Under the pieces are notes generated by a model. That model saw nothing but the letters and a program-made list of their open reading frames with translations. It had not been told where the DNA came from and did not search any database. DNA of 64,000 nucleotides from Nematopogon swammerdamellus. Lineage: Eukaryota; Arthropoda; Insecta; Lepidoptera; Adelidae. The stretch is from NCBI GenBank assembly GCA_946902875.1, contig OX336339.1:3465897-3529896 (forward strand). The letters are read 5' to 3'. Below, piece by piece: positions 60,211-64,000 of this stretch (the first letter of the stretch is position 1; each line of letters starts with the position of its first letter). The position numbers were made by a program, and so were the translations under genes.

Positions 60211-60309
60211 CGTGTGGGGCCGGGGGTGCGGTGGGCGGGGAGGCGGGCGCGCGGGGCGGGGCGGCGGCGGCAGGGGAGGCGGGCCCGCTTTCCCGCTTCT
60301 TCGATGAGC
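60211..60309 (-). CDS. Host-gene internal exon, Pro/Ala-rich, phase 1-1
   Basis: Minus-strand acceptor CTGTTGGTTGCAG ends at 60310 and donor CACACG|GTGAGT begins at 60210, both near consensus. The exon is 99 nt (33 codons) with phase-1 borders. It reads SSKKRESGPASPAAAAPPRA then PASPPTAPPAPH. Composition, phase and splice sites match the exon at 53443-53622, about 6.6 kb downstream on the same strand; both start with a Lys-Lys segment and pass into SPA repeats. They are therefore probably cassette exons of one gene. The product is unidentified. Confidence 0.75.
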
Positions 60310-60415
60310 CTGCAACCAACAGATATATCCTGTTATTCATACGAGTTGAGGCGGTATTTATGTAGTACATACAATTAATAATGCAGTGAAATCGTTCCAA
60401 ATATGTAGTAATTTT

Positions 60416-60748
60416 TAGGTTTTCGTATTCCGTACGGAAGCATATTACTAAGCCTACGCCGTCTGTCTGTCTATCCGTCTGTCGGAGGGCTGTACCTCTT
60501 GGACCGTAATAAGTAGCCCGTTGAAATTTTCACAGAATGTGTTATTTATTATGGCCGATATAACAATAAATAATAAAAATAAGTAAAAGGAAAAACCGGG
60601 GTCCCCATATAAGAAACTAAAAAGATTAAGTGCGCCATCTACCGAAAAGAGTATGAAGCATTTTAACTAATCCATAGATGGCGTGAGTGGCACTGACCAT
60701 GACATGGCGATACGGAACCCTCGGTGCGCGAGTTCGATTCGCACTCTA
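60416..60748 (-). repeat. Family D repeat, full
   Basis: On plus: TTAGGTTTTCGTATTCCGTA, a CGTCTGTCTGTCTATCCGTC run, CGTAATAAGTAGCCCG, TTATGGCCGATATAAC, GCGCCATCTACCG, CATAGATGGCGTGAGTGG and GGTGCGCGAGTTCGATTCGC. Confidence 0.85.
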
Positions 60749-60774
60749 GGTCGTCGAGGACCAAGCAACGTCGC

Positions 60775-60835
60775 CAGTCATCATCATCATCAGCCTGTGG
60801 CCTGTATCGGTCCACTGCTGGACTTAGCCCTCGTA
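60775..60835 (-). pseudogene. RTE-type LINE 3' tip with (TGA)n tail
   Basis: On minus, CCAGCAGTGGACCGATACAG is followed by GGCTGATGATGATGATGA, the terminal QQW.D... block and tail of RTE elements, as at 33575-33690. Confidence 0.65.
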
Positions 60836-60899
60836 GACATAGTCGCCAGTGATAAAACGTCGCGCAATGTAACAATTTCTTTGTGAAATAGAAATACGT

Positions 60900-61125
60900 G
60901 AACAAATAAAAATATATGTAGAAACGAATCATTTGTGAAAAATTCCGGCTTCTAATCCATTATCCCATTCCTGACCTCTCGATGACGTAAGCGTCTAGAC
61001 CAGACTAGACTAGGGGAGCAGGGATCTCCCAAATTCGCAACCTATTTTCACTCGCAAACTTCTATTTTGGAAAGCAGCCATTGAATATCTTTATCTTCTC
61101 TATCTCTATCTAAATCTCGATCTCT
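60900..61125. other. Unassigned stretch
   Basis: CTAGACCAGACTAGACTAGG is a small repeat. Nothing else recognised. Confidence 0.4.
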
Positions 61126-61129
61126 ATCT

Positions 61130-61335
61130 CAATGTCTACTTCTTATAAAAGGGAACGTCTGTCTTTATGTATCTTTGAGGTAAACTCCGTAACCGCTGAA
61201 CAGATTTTGATGCGGTTTGCACCAATGGAGAGAGTATATAAGATATAGATAGAGATACTATATAGATAGGTAGCGTTTAAATTGCGTTTAAATCGTGAGT
61301 CTACCACGAGCGAAGCCGCGGGTAAAAGCTTAGTA
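61130..61335 (+). mobile_element. Helitron-like element, short
   Basis: TCTACTTCTTATAAAAGGGA at the start, TTTGAGGTAAACTCCGTAAC, CAGATTTTGATGCGGTTTGC, and the 3' end CGAGCGAAGCCGCGGGTAAA followed by AGCTTAGT. The 3' hairpin GCGAAGC core is present. Confidence 0.65.
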
Positions 61336-61339
61336 TGTA

Positions 61340-61828
61340 TTAAAAACTAAGTCCATTCCAAAATAGAACTATTTTGAGGTTAGATATTTTCGAAAATTCA
61401 TTATTATTTTTTATAATTTAATTAAATCAAATTACATTTTTTTTTTACAATCCCGCCAACGTTCTGTTTTTTAAACCTACTTAGTTTTTGATGAAGATTA
61501 AAACCACCTGAAAGGGGCGGAATGGTAAGAAATCACAAGGGAAAGAATGGTAGAATGGAAATGTAAAAAGAATTCACATAAATAAATGGGTACGGGGTGG
61601 GGGCGGATCCACCACGGGCCGTGCGTGACCTTGTGTGAGTACAGCCTACTAGCTTCGTGACCTTGGACTTGTCCGCTATAGTCAGCCTCGTTTCTAGGAA
61701 TCACTACATTTGCTTTTCATTGTGTACAAGTAAGCTGTTAGTGGTAGAAATGTGTGTGATGAATAAAATACATACATAATAAATGCTGATGAATAGTTAT
61801 GTTATACATTATTTATTTACGGCGAAAT
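61340..61828. other. Unassigned stretch
   Basis: AT-rich to 61450, then mixed composition. No repeat or spliced frame recognised. Confidence 0.45.
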
Positions 61829-61830
61829 TA

Positions 61831-62216
61831 TCAATACTAATAATAAATCTGTAAGGGATGATCATGGGGTAAGTTACTTTGTTTTATGAGATATTGCGTT
61901 TGTAGACTCTATGTATGATACTAAAACTAAATTGACGATTTTTAGAAATATTTTCTGTATGTATGTAGGTATGTTCCTCCATAATTCTTAAACCAATCAT
62001 CCGAAATCTATGAAACTTAGTACAAACACATTTTACTATACGGGGCACAGGATAGTTAAAATTCAGTTCCGGTTACGCTAAGATGTGGCTCTCATACAAA
62101 CCGAATTGTTCCGCGCGCCGAAATAAAGGTACGGTAGAGGGCTTACTTACTTTATTATTTTTAAATACGAATTTCACGCGAGCGAAGCCGCGGGCAAAAT
62201 TTATATATAAGGCTAG
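61831..62216 (+). mobile_element. Complete non-autonomous Helitron-like element
   Basis: Begins with TC (TCAATACTAATAATAAATCT) directly after A and ends CTAG followed by T. It thus sits between A and T as Helitrons do. A short GC-rich hairpin (CGCGAGC-GAA-GCCGCG) lies at 62177-62192, about 20 bases before the end. There are no terminal inverted repeats and no target duplication. It is 386 bp and encodes nothing. Truncated copies are at 15495, 31085, 35764 and 47767. Confidence 0.85.
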
Positions 62217-62239
62217 TCGTAGTACCTAAAATGTTGTAC

Positions 62240-62386
62240 GAGATGTCAATTTTCAACGTTTTTCAAAAAATTATCATATCATAAAAAACAAATGACTTCG
62301 ATTTTTTTTCTTATTTTTGCCTGGTTAGTCATAAACTGGCCTACTCCCTGGTTCCCGCTTGACGTTGAGTTTTGGGACACGTTGTA
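62240..62386. mobile_element. Right half of a TA-type MITE
   Basis: Matches about 59127-59266 almost base for base (TTTTCAACGTTT, CATAAAAAACAAATGACT, CTACTCCCTGGTTCCCGC) and ends GTTGTA followed by TA. The left half is absent; a Helitron ends 24 bp upstream. Confidence 0.8.
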
Positions 62387-62456
62387 TAGAATCACGCCAT
62401 TATTTATATGAGCTGAGCAGTGTGGCCGAAAGCGAACGCACAGTCGGAGAAAACTC

Positions 62457-62700
62457 CCTCCTAATCTTACTTGGTGGTAGGGTTTAACCCGCCCAGGTTG
62501 GCAACACCGCACTGAATGAAACGTCGGTCTAAACGGCTATGTAAATAGTTGGTGTTTTCCGACCAGTTCAGTGTAGCCGGCACGATCAAAGGGGGAAGCA
62601 CTGACATGGCACCTAGTTCACCCGGTGTCATGGGCTGACATCACGGACGTTGTAGGTGATGTAGCCAACCGTGTCAGTTTCCATAAAAAATAATAATAAT
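62457..62700 (+). repeat. Family C SINE body with A-rich tail
   Basis: CTTACTTGGTGGTAGGGTTT, CACCGCACTGAATGAAACG, CAGTTCAGTGTAGCCGGC, TGTCATGGGCTGACATCACG and CAGTTTCCATAAAAAATAAT. The head is missing. Confidence 0.8.
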
Positions 62701-62704
62701 CGAT

Positions 62705-63090
62705 GATATCCGATTAAAACAGAATTTTACTGACTTTACCGCGAGCGGAGCCAGCAATGCTATAATTTAATGTAATAAATAACGATAATTTACGATTACC
62801 AGTTTAACACCTTCCTTACGCCGCCGCCGCTAACTATTGCCATTTTGCACCAGGAACTCGTGCGCAGCTCATTTACTTTGTATGAAACATCCGTGTAATT
62901 AGCGCAGATAAGCTGTTTAAGTAGATATTAACCGGGAAATTGATATCTATCAGAAACGTTTAAAACACTTAACGCGAGAAAGCGGATAAAAGATGTGCAA
63001 AAGTGCCTATAACTTATTGAAGTAATCACCGCAGGCCATATTATACGCCGATATAAACATATTGGATTCATAATTTTTTTTTTTAATTTT
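62705..63090. other. Unassigned stretch
   Basis: TTTACCGCGAGCGGAGCC at 62737 resembles a Helitron 3' hairpin. Otherwise nothing recognised. Confidence 0.4.
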
Positions 63091-63094
63091 CTTG

Positions 63095-63215
63095 GCCTGG
63101 ACGGAAAACACGAACTACATATTTACATAACCTTTTCGACCGACGTTTCGCTCAGTGCGGTGGTATCTACCCGGCCGGGATCAACCCTACCACCTAGTAA
63201 GGTAAGAAGGGAAGG
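63095..63215 (-). repeat. Family C SINE, central fragment
   Basis: CTGGACGGAAAACACGAACT, CGACCGACGTTTCGCTCAG, CCTACCACCTAGTAAGGTAA and AGAAGGGAAGG, all minus oriented. Confidence 0.75.
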
Positions 63216-63299
63216 AATGTCGTGATATGTATGGACCTGTATGAAATGGGTTAATTAATTCTGATAGTGAACAAAGATTTTTAAAGTTCTATACTTCAA

Positions 63300-63578
63300 A
63301 AGAGGAATAAAAACGGAACCCTTAAAGGATCACTCTCGTGTCTGTCTAACTGTCTTTCTGTCTGTCCGTCTGCCACAGCTTATTTTCTCCGAATATAGAG
63401 TTTGATGGACGACCCAATCAAGGGCGTGTATTGGAAATGAACGATTTAGATTTTGGGCGGCAATTTTGGAGGACAAATTAGGAAGCAATCATGTGACGTT
63501 TCAATGGAAAGAGCTCGTTATAAGAAATACAAATATATATTTTTTATGATAAAAAACATAATTTAAAAGATATTAAAG
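63300..63578. other. Repeat fragment related to 35560-35700
   Basis: AAACGGAACCCTTAAAGGAT and the CTGTCTGTCCGTCTGCCACA block resemble the ACCCTTACAAAAACGG and GTCTGTCTGTCACAGCC block at 35580-35660. This is a different short repeat from family D. The rest is AT-rich and unassigned. Confidence 0.4.
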
Positions 63579-63840
63579 AAAAAAACTGTTTTCAAAAACA
63601 TTGCACCGACTTCAAAAAACAACTAGAACTTAAAAGTGTTAAATAATATTTTTATTCATACTCGGACCCTCGATTTGAAGGCGGTACAAAAGCACAAAAG
63701 GGGTCCATCTATAAATTTTCAGGAGTGCTTTTGTACCGCCTTCAACTCAAGGGTCCGAATATGAATCAAAATATTATTTGACACTTTTAAGTTCTAGTTG
63801 TTTTTTTAAGTCGGTGCAATGTTTTTTAAAACAGTTTTTT
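63579..63840. mobile_element. Near-perfect foldback element, ~115-bp arms
   Basis: Arms about 63579-63697 and 63722-63840 are reverse complements with few mismatches. Each reads CATTGCACCGACTT, CAACTAGAACTTAAAAGTGT, AATAATATTTT and GGCGGTACAAAAGCAC inward. The spacer is only about 27 bp. Non-coding. The outer ends are A/T homopolymers, so no target duplication can be called. Confidence 0.85.
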
Positions 63841-64000
63841 CGTCCACTCTTTTTAGTTATATCACATACCAATTTCTGCGTAGAATTGGGCCTTAAACCG
63901 ACGACGTGTTTTTTCAATGATTAGTAAACACTTAACAGTTCATATCTTGAAAACTACTGAACCGATTTTGATGAAACTTGCACTATTCCCTAAGTTGGAA

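Overview
This is a eukaryotic, AT-rich, repeat-dense genomic window, almost certainly from a moth or butterfly (Lepidoptera). The reasons are several repeat types I recognise as lepidopteran: short interspersed repeats with CGGCCAAGTGCGAGTC and TACGGAACCCTAA ends, Helitron-like ends of the CCGCGGGCAAAAGCTAGT type, C-termini of non-LTR retrotransposons (LINEs), and a short interstitial run of the insect telomere repeat TTAGG. There is no bacterial gene organisation. I see no free-standing tRNA or rRNA gene and no CRISPR array.

The only long intact reading frame is a non-LTR retrotransposon protein at 36881-38875 (664 aa: reverse transcriptase, CCHC finger, restriction-like endonuclease). A second LINE with a reverse-transcriptase end lies at 49361-50465 (minus). 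At least ten more 5'-truncated LINE tails are scattered through the window (6.5, 13.9, 17.2-18.1, 25.6, 30.4, 40.8, 41.4, 42.1, 49.0, 53.0 and 59.6 kb), plus RTE-type remnants at 5.2, 33.6 and 60.8 kb.

Host coding sequence is sparse. The best candidates are minus-strand exons with clean splice sites at 60211-60309 and 53443-53622 (Pro/Ala/Ser-rich) and a weaker one at 44907-45218. All three have lengths divisible by three and fit phase-1 borders, so they may belong to one large minus-strand gene whose introns hold the repeats. Weaker plus-strand coding candidates lie at 4249-4526 and 25023-25289. I could not name the protein(s).

DNA transposons and their short relatives are unusually readable. 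A hAT element (16945-18770) has an exact 8-bp target duplication, a transposase C-terminus and a LINE nested inside. Three related non-autonomous hAT elements are at 19004-19482, 20549-20972 and 30124-30707. Foldback or TIR elements lie at 5500-5648, 14218-14513, 19631-19889, 21215-21395, 42836-43949, 58820-59266 and 63579-63840. Helitron-like elements lie at 15.5, 31.1, 35.8, 47.8, 51.8, 61.1 and 61.8 kb.

SINE-like repeats dominate the rest. One family combines a tRNA-like A box with a 5S-rRNA-like box. Its 3' body also occurs behind an unrelated head, so the families are modular. A pure 159-bp tandem array (27086-28378) has a unit of 53 codons that is open except for a single TAG per unit. 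Much of the window is therefore a stratified record of insertions into insertions.
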